Source of the DNA: Cercospora beticola
Taxonomy: Eukaryota > Ascomycota > Dothideomycetes > Mycosphaerellales > Mycosphaerellaceae
Direction of reading: 5' to 3'
Assembly (NCBI RefSeq): GCF_033473495.1
Contig: NC_088940.1
Span: forward strand, 682,001-746,000
Length of the DNA stretch: 64,000 nt
Positions within the stretch are counted from its first letter, which is position 1; every line of letters starts with the position of its first letter. Positions 46,401 to 57,539 of the stretch are shown here, one piece after another. The translations under genes were made by a program, and so were the position numbers. The notes under the pieces are model-generated. The model had not been told where the DNA came from. It worked only from the letters and a program-made list of their open reading frames with translations, and searched no databases.

Positions 46401-49400
46401 TAAGAAAGGATACTCTATAATCCTCCTACCCTAGTAGAACCTAAGAGTAGTAATACTTATATTAGACAAAGTTAGAACTAATAACTAGAAACTACTCTTC
46501 TATAATATAGGTAACTTAGTAACTATCTAAGTCTAGATACCTATAGGAACTATCTCTATCTATAACTGCTATAACTCCTTAGAGCTAATAAGCTATAGAT
46601 AAGAAGGGACTATCTCTATACTCTAAGAAGTACTATTATAAACCCTAGGGGACACAAAAGTAAGCTATATAGTAGTAGGAGACTTTAACCTCTACTACCT
46701 AAAATAGAGGGGAAATATAACCTAAACCTAATATACTATAGCAGATAAGCTTATTAAAACAATTATAGAGGCCTAACTATAGCTAGCCCTAGAGCTAGGG
46801 ATAATTATATAGGAAAGATATATAGCTAGCTACTAAACACTAGACCTAGTCTTTATTAGCCTCTCCCTCTAAAACCTAATCTAAGAATATAAAGCCCTCC
46901 TAGAAGAGACATATAGCTCTAACTATATCCCCCTTAGAATAACCTTCTATATTAACCTTTAAGAGCTAAGAGGAAGAAGCTAGAGAAAGTAGTAGAAAGC
47001 TATTAACTAGGATAGAATCTATAACCTCCTAGCCTAAGATACTAACTAACTTAACTAACTCCTACTTAATACGAAGGAACACCTAGATATACTAGCCTAT
47101 AGAATACAATCTTCTATCTAGAGGATTATAGAGGAGATAGTTCTAATAGCTAGACTATTAAGCTATATAAAGATAGTATAGACCTAGGAATATAAGGAGG
47201 CTATAAAGCTAGTAAGAAGGAGAAGAAGAGAATAGAGGAACTATAAAATAGAATAGAGCTATAAGCTATACCTAGAGGTATTATATATAAGAAGTAAGGC
47301 TATAAGGAGAGAGCAGAACCTAGCTTAGAGGAGACTAATAAAAGAAGTTATAGAGGACTCTAAGAAAATCTAGAAAATAGCTAAATAGGCTAGAGAGGGA
47401 GCTAACTAAGAGTACTAACTACTATACTTCCTAAGCCTAGAAGATATAGAGCATAATAGAGACACTAATAAGAGGAAAGCTACAATCCTAGTAAGATACT
47501 TTTTCCTAGACCTAAGGGAGGTAGACTTAAGTAATATCTAATATACCTAACTACTACTCTAATTCTAGATAGAGGTTAAGGTTTAACTAAAGAAGGTAGA
47601 AGGAGTCCTTAGGAAACTACCTAGTAATAAGGCCCTAGGACCTAACTAAATACTAAACCTCTTACTTAAAGAGTATAGGGAACAACTTTCCCTAATCCTA
47701 GCTAAACTCTTTACTATATACCTAAGGATAGTATACTACCCTAAAGCCTTTAAGTACTCTATAATAGTAGTACTTAGGAAACTATAGAAGCTAGACTACT
47801 TAAAGCTAGGAGTATATAGACCTATTGCCCTACTTAATATAATAGTAAAGGTCCTAGAAGCTATAGTTGCTAAGAGGATATCTAAGGAGACTAAAGAAAG
47901 GAAGCTCCTTCTAGAAGAATAAATAGGTACTAGGCCTAGCAGGTCTACTACCTTAGTACTAGACCTTATTACTAAGTAAGTAAAAACTATCTAGGAAACT
48001 AAGCTAGAGGCTATAGTATCTATACTCTGCCTTAATATCTTAGAGGCATTTAATAAGGTCTCCTACTAGAGGCTACTTTATAATATTAGAATAAAAGGCT
48101 TCCTAGACTATACTATTAGCTTTATCTAATTATTCCTCTAAGATAGGACTACCTGCCTAAGGCTTAGAGATTTTATAGACTAACTAAAGCCCTAAAATAT
48201 AGGAATTCCCTAAGGTTCTACCCTATCCCTAATCCTCTTCCTCTTCTTTATCTCTACTCTACTCCTAATACTATATAAAGGGACTACTTTAGCAATAGGG
48301 TTTATAGATAACTCTAATATCCTTATATATAGTATATTAATAGAGGATAACTATAGGCAACTTAAGAAAGCCTACTAGAAATATAAAGAATAGGCAAGGA
48401 GATATAGAGCAGAATTTGCCCTATAGAAATACTAGCTAATCTACTTTACTAGAAGTAGGAAGTATAACCTTAAGGCTATAGTCTAAATCTAGGGATTTAA
48501 TAGAGAACTACTACTATTACTTAGACTCCTAGGAGTATAGGTAGATACTAAACTTAAATAGGGCCTATATATTAAACAAGTAGCAGAAAAGGGAGCCTAC
48601 TAAATGCAATTACTTTAGAGACTATATAAGTCTATATAGGGAGTATCCTTCTAAAAAGTAAGGCACCTCTATATAGTAGTAGTAAGACTAGCTATTACCT
48701 TTAGCTACTAAGTCTAGTCTAACCTAGAGGGTATATAAGGCTACTATAGGACCCTTACTAAACCTATTAAGAAGATCTAGAGGGAGGCTCTAAGGAATAT
48801 TATAGGAGCCTATAAATTAGTTATAATAGCTATCCTAGAGAGAGAAGCAAATATTGCTCCTCTCTATTTATATATCTAGGACCTAGCTAGGTAAGTATCT
48901 AAAAAGCAAGACACCTAACCTATATACTAGTATATTAAAGATAGGTATAGAGAGATTAAAAGGTAAGTATAAGTAGGAAAGAGAACTAGGCAACCTATAC
49001 TACTAACCTAAACTAGATAGGAGGAAATCCTCTAGATAGTATAAGGCTAAGAAATAACGATATAGGTATACCTAGGCTATAAGGTATAGTAGGCTAAATA
49101 CTAGTAGGATAGAAGGTAGGAAAGGAATAAGGAAGAGAGAAGGGTAAGAGTAGGAGAGGAACAACTACTAGTATAGAAAACTACTACCTCCTCTACTATT
49201 AGACTAACTCTATATAAAGGACTTACTAGACTAGAGAGTATAATAGTTATACTCTTAAGGACAGAGTATATTAGGATAAGGCAATACTTTACTAAAAGGA
49301 GAGTCCTAGGATTTATACTAGACTACGACTATAGGCAGGGATATAAGATACTAAAACATATATATATATTCTGCCTAAAATAGAACGAGAGAAGACACCT

Positions 49401-51426
49401 ACTCTTTTAGGTAGAGGGATCTATAAACTAGAAGGATCTAGCTAATATAAAGAGAGGGTTATATATAATAGCAAAGTAGCTTATCTAAGAAGAGGTCCTA
49501 GACTAATTCTTACTTATAAGAGAAGAGGCATAGGAGGATAAGAGGAGAGAGAAGGGGAAGGATAGAGCCTAGTAAGAGAAGGACTTACTAGATACCTAGT
49601 ATTGTCCGAAGGAGAACAGAAGCGAAGGCAGCAGCTACGTAGGCTATAAATAAAGGGATATACGAGAGTTTTTCGAAGGCTTTTCCCTCGACCGACATCT
49701 ATAGAGCGTACTACTTACTCTAGTTAAAAGAGGTAGACCGGCGTATAAGAACTAACTAACTAACTTATAGATATCGACTATACTATTAAAATCGCTAGCT
49801 ATATAAGCTATTAAGCTTTTAACTAATCTCTCGAGTTAAAGATACTATAGTAATAAGTAGATAATATATAGAAGCTATTTCGCGAAGCTCTAGAAGGTTT
49901 CTATAATAATAACGTATTACTATAATACTAGTAACTCCTTTCTAGTTATATAGCTAGAGCTCTTAATACTAATACTTATTACTTCTTCGAAGATATAATA
50001 TATCTATACTTTAAGAATAAGTAAGTTAATAATTAGAATAAGTCTCGCCTCTACGTATTAAATAATTCTATTATTACTCTTACTACTAAATCTAACGATA
50101 AGGATATAGATAAGCGTACGAGTATTAATAAATATAGCTAACTTAAGTATAAAATCTAAGTCTCTATTAGCGCTAGGATTATACTACTTAATAATATATA
50201 GACTAAAGCTAGTTTAGTTAATAGTATAGTAGGTATTTTATACGATATTAAGTAGTTACTAGGTACTACTAATCTATATAATATACTACTCTATTACCTA
50301 ATCTTAAAAGTACTAGTCGTAGACTATATTAGACTATACTTAGATAAGTATAATAATAACTAGTACTATATAGTACTAATCTTTACTATAAAGTACTTCT
50401 ACTACTATAGTAGTAATAAATACTAGTATTAGTAGTTTCTAATCTATCTAGCCTTTATAATAACTATTTATAAAGCTTAAGACTTAATATATAATAAGGC
50501 TATAGTAAATATTACTAAGAAGAAATTCTCTCTTAGCTTTTATTATATAGCTATCTTATATATTAGAATACTAGATAGTTTAATATTTAATAAGCTCTTC
50601 GATTTCTCGCTATTTATAGGCTATTAAAACTCTATTATACTTAGACGATAAGCTAATATTAAGCAACGATATAGTAATAGCTAGTTTATAGCTTCTATAC
50701 TATAGTAGTATCTAGGCTTAAATAATCTTAGTTCTAATAGACTATTATAGTTCTAGTCTAACCTAATATAGCTTCTATATAGTTTACTCGATAAAATAAT
50801 ACTTAGAGAGTTTCTTAATTAAAATTTAGCTATAGGCTATAGTTAGTTACTTACTTAAGTTTAATAATAAATCGCTTTCGATATACTAAATAAAATAGAC
50901 TTTATTACTAGTAGCTAGACTTAATAATAATAGTAAAAGGATCTTAAAGCTAGAGTTAATTAGATACTAGATAAGGACGAATATACTATAGCTAACTAGA
51001 TACTACTCGAGAATAGATATACTATAAATAATATTATAGATAAAGACGCTCTAGAATATAGTCTAATACTAATATTTATACTAAGTACTAGTACTATTAC
51101 TTCTACTTAGAATAGCCTATACTCTAGTATATACTATAATTCTAACTATATACGTTCTATTACTAATTCTATAGACGAGAATAACTTTATAGAAATATAA
51201 TAAAATATAGAGGAAGAGTTTAATAAAAGTAGTAGTAAAGATAGAAATAAGAATATAGAGAATATAGAAATAAATAATAGTAACGACTAGAGTCTCTAGC
51301 TAATTAGAATAAAGAGAAAGGCAATAGATTATAGCTATAATTATAGCTAAGTTAGCTATAAACGATATAGTTTAATAAGATATATTTAATAGTAATATAA
51401 GTTTAATTTTATAAGTTTAATTTTAA
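43452..51426 (+). pseudogene. Helitron/PIF1-type DNA helicase, RIP-degraded and split by LINE-2
   Basis: The coding-like sequence runs 43452-44687 and 49775-51426; LINE-2 lies between. With TAG/TAA as Gln, a plus-strand frame shows superfamily 1B helicase motifs in order. Walker A appears as GTSKSY (about 44270-44287), then an APTGIAAY-type motif Ia with a HKVFKFP-like segment (about 44370-44440). Walker B follows as LIIDKKS (about 44510-44530) and the DFxQLxxVGG-type motif III (about 44630-44670). After LINE-2 come the late motifs: an ITIHKAQ-like motif V (about 50455-50480) and an SRxxxLDxLxF-like motif VI (about 50560-50590). These are typical of PIF1-like helicases of Helitron transposons. 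The Rep nuclease part and Helitron ends were not identified, so a stand-alone repeated PIF1 gene is also possible. Confidence 0.7.
44688..49762 (+). mobile_element. LINE-2, full-length non-LTR retrotransposon (RIP-inactivated)
   Basis: About 5.07 kb, near-identical to LINE-1. Target duplication ACTTATAGATAT (44676-44687 and 49763-49774). The shared LINE 5' end starts near 44696; about 8-10 extra bases (TACGTTCT) lie between the duplication and that point, as often seen at LINE 5' junctions. Same GC-rich leader, ORF1-like and ORF2-like regions and AACT tail as LINE-1. It interrupts the helicase frame. The 73-codon minus-strand frame at 45911-46132 (and its twin at 32501-32722 in LINE-1) is an antisense shadow of ORF1. 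Confidence 0.85.
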
Positions 51427-51441
51427 CTATAATTATATATA

Positions 51442-52477
51442 GATAGATAAATCTTATACGCTAGTCTATCTCTTTTAACTAGAGTAAGTAGTACGCTCTA
51501 TATTTTTCGTAGGTAGAAAAGCTCTCGTACTAGTACTCTAGTAGAAAAACCTTCTTATATTTTTATATTTTATAGTAAGCTCTATATAGCCTACTACTTC
51601 TATAGTTTCTAGTTCTTCTTAGAATAATTTATATTATCTTAATAGTTTAGATCCTTTATAGTAGTTCTTCTTAGTTATTTCTTATATTATTAGTACTTAG
51701 AAGCCCGATCTTCTTACTTACTAGCTTAGAGACTTAAGCCTATATATATAGTCCTAGTCTCTATACTAGTATCTATATTAATCCTTTATCTAACTCTTTC
51801 TTACTAGTTCCTAGAGTAGGTATCTCTCTATATAAATCCTACTTAGATTTTAACTTTCCTTAGTATCTAGTTATATAACTTATATCTAGAGAAATTCTAG
51901 TTTTTATAGAATATCTAGAATAGTAGATATCTTTATAGATAGCTCTAAGTATAGTATAGAGTTAGATAGCTTATATTAGATACTCTACCTTTAGACTTAA
52001 AGTTTCTAGAGAGCTCTAGAATAAAGAGACTAGTCTACTTTAGAGTCTTCTATTTTAGATAAAAGGCTCCTAGTAGCTAATTATCCTAGTATCTATAGAG
52101 GTACTACTATTCCTTTCTTCTATTTCTACTATTCTTACTCTTTCTTATTAAAGCTTTCTCTTAAGTATACTTAGTTTCTTCTTTTTAGCCTATTTAGAGC
52201 CTAGGTTACTACTCTAGCCTCTAGACCTATAGTAGTATTTACTATCTAGAAAAGCTATCTCGTAGTCGAGTATTAGAATCTTCTAGTAGTTATACTACGC
52301 TAGCGTCGTCTTTGTATTCTTAGGAGCTCTCTAATCTCTCTAGATCGAAATTCTAGACTTTTTTTCGCTTTCTTTCTATTTCTATAAATATCTAGCTACT
52401 CTATACTTTACTAGTATAGCCGAAGCTATCTATTTCTATCTACGACTACGTAGAGGTATATAATAGGACTTCGTAGG
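51442..52477 (-). mobile_element. 1.04-kb non-autonomous LINE-tailed retroelement, copy 2
   Basis: Reverse-complement match to 7484-8521 over the whole length, flanked by its own 15-bp target duplication CTATAATTATATATA (51427-51441 and 52478-52492). It begins CCTACGAAGTCC within three bases of the start of copy 1 and ends in the LINE tail plus ATCT units. Distinct duplications show two separate insertions, so the element has a defined 5' end. Confidence 0.65.
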
Positions 52478-52492
52478 CTATAATTATATATA

Positions 52493-53523
52493 ATAGTTAT
52501 AGCTAATTAGAAGTATTACTAGATAGTAATAGCTAATAAGAATATATAAAATTAGCGTTCTCTCTATACTATTTAATAAGATTCTCGTAGGATATATTAT
52601 ATTAATATATTAGTATTATAGAAAGCGATATCTATATTTTTAAATTCTAATATATAACTTAGAGCTATAAATAAGTATAATAAGGAGTTAAATCTATAAC
52701 TTTAAAAGTTCTAGTCTATATAGAAATATATTTCTAAATTTATAAAAAAATCTAGTATTTAGCTTTATAGGATATATACTACCTATAAGCTTAAGATATC
52801 TATCTAGAAATAGACTTTAGTACTATTAAGTATATTTAGAGTATAATTAAAGCTATAGTATAATAGATTATAGTAAGTAGATACTAAATAGAGAATTTCT
52901 TATAAATTAGAAGTTAAAGTTATATTTCGTAGTAACTAAAATAGAATAATAACTTTTTAAGTTTTCTACGAGTTAAGTAGAAGTAAAGCTTTCTTCTAAT
53001 AATTAATCTACTATATTATATAGTAGCTCTATTTAGATATATTATATTTTACTATATTTCTATTAAATTAAGTTAAGAGATATTTCTATTTAAAAAAACT
53101 ATTTTTAAGCTCTAAGTAGATAGAAGTATATATAGAGAGTATATTCAACGAGTTATAGCTCTATATCTATAGTAGTTTTAATATAATAATATATATAAGA
53201 TCTATAGATCTACTATTATTTTAGTACTAAATATTAGTCTATAAAGTATTATATTTAACTATATAGTACTTACTATAGAAAATATAGACTATAAAGACTC
53301 CTATACTCTATAAAAACTTAGTATATTTAATCTATAACTTTATTTTAATTAATATATTTCTAGAATAGTACTATACTTTATAGCGCTATATCTTACCTTC
53401 TAGTAGTAATATTCCTACTTATACTATATTAATTAGCTTCTATTAGTCTAATAAAGCCGTATATAAAATTTGGAGTTATTATATAAAGCCGTTATTAAGA
53501 TATTCAATTTGCATATATCGAGA
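52493..53523. mobile_element. right arm of the outer DNA transposon
   Basis: About 1 kb of strongly AT-rich sequence between the 1.04-kb element and the right inverted repeat. A plus-strand frame interrupted by TAG/TAA can be followed from about 52500 to 53150 but shows no recognisable DDE transposase motif. It may be the remains of the transposase gene of the founding element. Confidence 0.4.
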
Positions 53524-53570
53524 ATTTGGGGCGGCACGTAGGGTGGGGCGGCACGCCGGGGCCACTTCTA
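53524..53570 (-). repeat. right terminal inverted repeat of the outer DNA transposon
   Basis: Inverted partner of 6936-6982, with TA at its outer edge (53569-53570) matching the TA at 6936-6937. TA target duplication is known for Tc1/mariner/pogo (Fot1-like) transposons. Sequence outside (GCAAGCG onward) is normal-composition host DNA. Confidence 0.8.
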
Positions 53571-54031
53571 GCAAGCGAAAGCTCAAGTGAGCAGAAATGC
53601 GATTGCTTTACAAACACAGGATCACCAACAACTATGCAAACAACGACTCCTTCACTTCAATTTCGATGGAGGAAGCCTGCAGGCACTGAGGTAGCGCAAC
53701 CTCTCCGAGCCAAGCACGTCCCACCCAAGGAATCTGAGAAGCGAATAGTTCACATTTGACGAGCCGGGAGTCCGAGGGAATCGGCTGGCCATCTGTCACC
53801 TGCGAAATGCTCATTACGAACAAGAAAAAGCCGGGAGGCGAGTCCCGTAACTGATCCTTGACTGCATGCATGGACACCACTCAGTTCGACATTTGTTGCT
53901 TCACTTACTACTCCAATTATGAAGTTTCAGCAGCAAGTCTCCCAACGTAACGAGCACTTCAAGGAATCAAGTTCATCACCACTCAAGCTCTCGCTCCCAT
54001 CCTCAACACATTTCCAATCGCATCAACAACC
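53571..54031. other. upstream region of the SUMO-motif protein gene
   Basis: About 0.46 kb of normal-composition DNA between the nest and the next gene. The last part (about 53930-54031) is CA/CT-rich, like a fungal 5' UTR. Short frames here show no recognisable protein content. Confidence 0.4.
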
Positions 54032-54925
54032 ATGTCTTTCCCAAATCGCATCACAAAAGACACCTCAGCGCGCAAGGGCCCGGCGCCTCTAGCGCCTCAC
54101 GACGCCGCACTGCAAGCGTACATGCAGACCTTCGTCAACTCCATCCACGACAATACTGCTCTTGCGACGCACGCTCGCCACTCGGAGCACCTGCACGATT
54201 CCCAAGCTTTGAAGGTCTGCTTCATCGAATCGTACAACGACGCTGTGAGGAAGCTCAACAAGAAGTTTGCGGATGACTTGACCACGCTAAACGCGGAGCG
54301 TGACAAGAAAGTTGCGGAGCTGAGGAGAGAGTTCGCGAGTGATCCGTTGGCTACGATTGTGAAGCAGCAGAATGTTGCTGCTGGAAGGAACGAGCAAAGT
54401 GCGACTGGACGAAACGAGCAAAGCCATCCGCGGGTGGAGCAGGCGGCGAAGGTTGCTGCTGGAGAGCCTCTTGCTGCGTCGATCAAGCAGGAACCTGTGG
54501 AAGATCCAACACAGGCTGCGCCAACGCCCACCGTCCTTGAAGGTGTTTCTACTGTGACACCAGCCACGGAGACAGCAAATGCCTCGAGCACTATCCAATC
54601 GGCTGGAGTCTCGAGCGGAGCCGAAAGCGTCAGCGCGAATGCAATTACTACCTCAGAAGCTCAACAGCAAAGTGGTGGTTGTGCAGAGGTCGGAATTGCA
54701 GGCAGTTCAGGAACCGAAGGAGGACAAGATTGCGAAGACCTGGTCAAAGTGAAGAGTGAAGTCATTCAAACTGGGCTTGAGAGCCGTGACGTGAGGGCAG
54801 ACAGCGTGATTGCAGCAAGCGATGACCAGCTGCAACATACTGCACCACTCGACGATTGCCCTGGTACAGACGACTCCACTGACAGACCTGCTTCGAATGT
54901 GTATGTGGACCTGACGACCGCCTGA
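54032..54925 (+). CDS. hypothetical protein with coiled coil and SUMO-type motifs
   Basis: Single exon, 297 residues; the start CAACAACCATGTC has good context. Residues about 60-102 are charged and helical (KKFADDLTTLNAERDKKVAEL), probably a coiled coil. After residue 105 the protein is low complexity, with GRNEQS repeated twice (118-123 and 126-131). Two sites fit the SUMO-attachment consensus (hydrophobic-K-x-E): IKQE (151-154, followed by PVED) and VKSE (240-243). The C-terminus ends VYVDLTTA (290-297), which looks like a SUMO-interacting motif. No family was recognised. A nuclear role is inferred only from these motifs. Confidence 0.65.
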   Translation: MSFPNRITKDTSARKGPAPLAPHDAALQAYMQTFVNSIHDNTALATHARHSEHLHDSQALKVCFIESYNDAVRKLNKKFADDLTTLNAERDKKVAELRREFASDPLATIVKQQNVAAGRNEQSATGRNEQSHPRVEQAAKVAAGEPLAASIKQEPVEDPTQAAPTPTVLEGVSTVTPATETANASSTIQSAGVSSGAESVSANAITTSEAQQQSGGCAEVGIAGSSGTEGGQDCEDLVKVKSEVIQTGLESRDVRADSVIAASDDQLQHTAPLDDCPGTDDSTDRPASNVYVDLTTA

Positions 54926-56213
54926 GTCAGGGATTTCAAGAGCCGTGACGCAATGAGTATCACGCCAACAAGCGCGATTGGAGTATGCGGAGGCGTGGAT
55001 GAAGTTGGTCGATGGCATTTCCAGAACCAACATACGATCGACATATCGATGCTCTGCTGCTGAGAGCCGAGCAGACGGAAACTGGAAGAGACGTCTCGTC
55101 AGTAGCATCAGGCTCTTGGTTCTTGGAGAAGATATTTGCATTCATCAAATGGTTCTTTGATTCCAGGGGCGTTCTTGTTTCTCGGATCTCTTCTCAGAGC
55201 GGCGTTGTCTTTCTTTCCCTAGAGCATGTCATCACACGTACTTGGGATAGTACAAAGAGGACAACGTTGCAAAAGTCTCTAGAGGACGATTAGTGAACTG
55301 CAAGCATTGTAGAGACTAAGAAAGGGGTGACCCGGGATTTGCTCCATGCTTCTTCCGAAGTACCAGTAGAGGATCGCAATGTGGCACTTTGCAAGTAAGT
55401 TTCTCCGGTCTCTCGTTGGCGCCTGGCTTACTATCGTACTCGTGCAATATGTAGTGTAGATCTCATAGGTAGGCGGTCGGGATGAGTAATCATCTCTGAA
55501 GAACCAGGATGACCGTGGATATTTGTACTACATGGATATTTGGACCACAATTTGCGCCCACTGTCAATCCGTGTGACCGCGAATGACAGGAGCTGAATAT
55601 CAGGCGAAGCGAACCTCTCATCGGATCGAGACCGATCGAAGGAAGCATGAAGAGAGAAGAGGTTCGATTCAATACTGTTTACCCGGTTCTGGGGACTATC
55701 GAAGGGCCCCTTGTGCCGCCAGGAAACTATCAGGGAAGGTGTCTATATCAGCGTGCTCTGGAGTCTAGACACCATGATACTGCGCAGACGCTATTTTCGG
55801 ATGAGGGTAGTGCTTATGCCAATCTCTCTAGACCTTCGGCGCTGCAAGGCCTTCTGATTCAGTGAGCATTGCCTCCTGGGGAACATGTCATCCTAACGCA
55901 GGATCTCCGCAAGAACTCGCATTTTGTGGTCGGGTTCTGAGTAGATGCGTCTTGCGTTAAGGTGCTTTCGTAACTGTCGAATTGCTTTGCCTGAGCGTCT
56001 CTCATGTCGAGGTATACTTCCATTTCACAAGATCGAAGGATGACAGGTCACAGAAGAACAAGGCAAAGCCCCTCCCATGGCCCTGATCACACTAGCAGTA
56101 TCCGTATGAAACAATGCGAAGTGTGAACACCTTACCGGAGACCGCGAGACATCCGCACTATGGCCGATGATAGCCAGTAGTCGTCGACTGTTATCTGGCC
56201 CTGTAAGACCACA
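54926..56213. other. intergenic region without a supported gene
   Basis: About 1.3 kb. A 93-codon frame at 55012-55293 (start MAFPEPTYDRH) and a 72-codon frame at 55647-55865 exist, but neither shows a family motif, signal peptide or intron support. They could be small orphan genes or chance frames. Confidence 0.4.
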
Positions 56214-56221
56214 CATATAAG
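56214..56221 (+). promoter_or_regulatory. possible TATA box for the small Cys-rich protein gene
   Basis: CATATAAG about 100 bp upstream of the ATG at 56321, a usual distance in this kind of fungal gene; the sequence between is C/A-rich like a 5' UTR. Confidence 0.4.
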
Positions 56222-56320
56222 AGAGCCGAGACTGTAAACTTGTCAGCTAGATACAAAACCCACATCGAACATAGACTCATAAAATTGTCCTGTCCCCCTC
56301 CCAGCAAATCAATCGCCACG

Positions 56321-56641
56321 ATGAAGACCTTCTTCCTCTCAACCGCTTTCTTGATGCTCGCCCTTAATGTGCTCGCCAGTCCATGACTCCGAGAGAAGCA
56401 GAAGGCGAGATCTTCGAGAGACAAGGAGCATGCTCTTACGTTTGTGAAGGCGTATGTCCCTCCCAGATGGATCCTCCAACTTCAAACGAGACTCGACTGA
56501 CTAAATTCCGCAGGGACCAAGAACGCCTTGCGTGTGCGGCGCTAGTTTTGTGTGTCGTGGTATCACAGGATTTTGTGTAAGTATTCGAGATTCAGCGTGG
56601 CCGTGTGCTAGGGTGTTTGAGCTAATAGTTTGTAGCGCTGA
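56321..56641 (+). pseudogene. small cysteine-rich secreted-protein gene with a frame break after the signal peptide
   Basis: ATG at 56321 in good context (AATCGCCACGATGAAG) opens a clear signal peptide of about 21 residues (MKTFFLSTAFLMLALNVLAS) that hits TGA at 56384-56386. The +1-shifted frame carries on from 56383 with a mature region containing six cysteines over two further exons. Introns are 56452-56513 (62 nt, GTATGT donor, CTGAC branch, CAG acceptor) and 56577-56635 (59 nt, GTAAGT donor, TAG acceptor), and a stop lies at 56639-56641. Both introns keep one frame and raise the Cys content, which supports a formerly real gene. A one-base change near 56380 would account for the break; assembly error or an unusual start is also possible. 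Size and Cys pattern suit a small secreted protein of unknown role. Confidence 0.5.
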
Positions 56642-57539
56642 ATATAGATGTCGTACAAGGAGATCAGCGTATCTGCGTTGGCGGCTGAGAGGAGGTTGCG
56701 CTCTGGGTACTCATCGAGGTGTTGCTGGGCTTTTCGGGTGTTCACGCGGTCTGGTAGCTAGCCGTGATGTTAGCATAGATGGTGTAGCATTCGATCGGCA
56801 CATGATTGTTATCGTCTGTCTCCTTCTCAGACCGGCATGCGTTGTTTAACGTTTGTCGCGTTTTGGTAGCTAGGTACTGTGGTTGGCGATTCCGCTGTTT
56901 GGTGTTCTAGATACTTCGGAGAAAGGGTGTCGGGAGGTGTGGAAGGAAGGTAGTAGTAAGGTAGAAGGTAAGGTGGTGCGCGACTTCCTTTTTCCGAAGG
57001 AGCCTGAGAAGGAGGCAGGTCATCGTCCAGCTCGTGGATCTGCTTTTGGATTGAAGTTGAACATACTTGACTACAACTTGCGGATCTCGGTGCGGACTTA
57101 TGGTCATCGACCTACCTAGTTGGTCGGGCAGTAAAGCCCCTGAATGGCTGATTTTAACATCAAGCACGGCACTTCCATATTATCGACGCGTTTTGAATCG
57201 TAGGATATGATATACGGGCTCTGCGTGACTTGTGAAGTGCCCTCAGAACGATCAACGGAATAGGTGCTCATGTCAGATTGGCAGTAGGCGAACGTATGAT
57301 GGAGAGGGAAAAACAGCACGACATTGACATTCTACGTATTGAGAACCTCTCCCATTGATTACAAGTTCAGAGCCCGCCTGTAACCGCTTCGATGTGCTCA
57401 TCTAACAGGGCACACCGACGTATCTCAATACAGTAACTCTTCCCGTTCTAACAAGTCGTCGGGTGTTTGAGCAGCAATCTGCATTTTTGCATTCTTTTCT
57501 GACCTCATCCGTGCAGATGAGTCCATCACCTTTCTGATC
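56642..57539. other. intergenic region between two convergent small-protein genes
   Basis: About 0.9 kb. A 78-codon plus-strand frame at 56883-57119 has no recognisable content. No RNA gene or repeat was seen. Confidence 0.4.

Larger units (their letters stand above)
6936..53570. mobile_element. 46.6-kb RIP-mutated nested transposon island bounded by terminal inverted repeats
   Basis: Both ends carry the same 47-bp sequence in inverted orientation, beginning TAGAAGTGGCCCCGGCGTGC. The sequence between is strongly AT-rich and TpA-rich, with CpA/TpG nearly absent, which is the mark of RIP. No frame longer than about 80 codons survives across more than 46 kb. The outermost unique parts (6983-7471, 8534-8604 and 52493-53523) total about 1.6 kb, a plausible length for the founding DNA transposon. 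All other material is accounted for by insertions listed separately. Confidence 0.8.

Noticed and set aside
6936..53570. Starship-type giant cargo element
   Set aside because: No tyrosine-recombinase captain gene or intact cargo genes are seen; interior is fully explained by nested, dead transposons and the ends fit a TA-targeting DNA transposon.
55012..55293. 93-codon frame as a gene
   Set aside because: No signal peptide, domain, intron or start context; kept only as a note in the intergenic entry.
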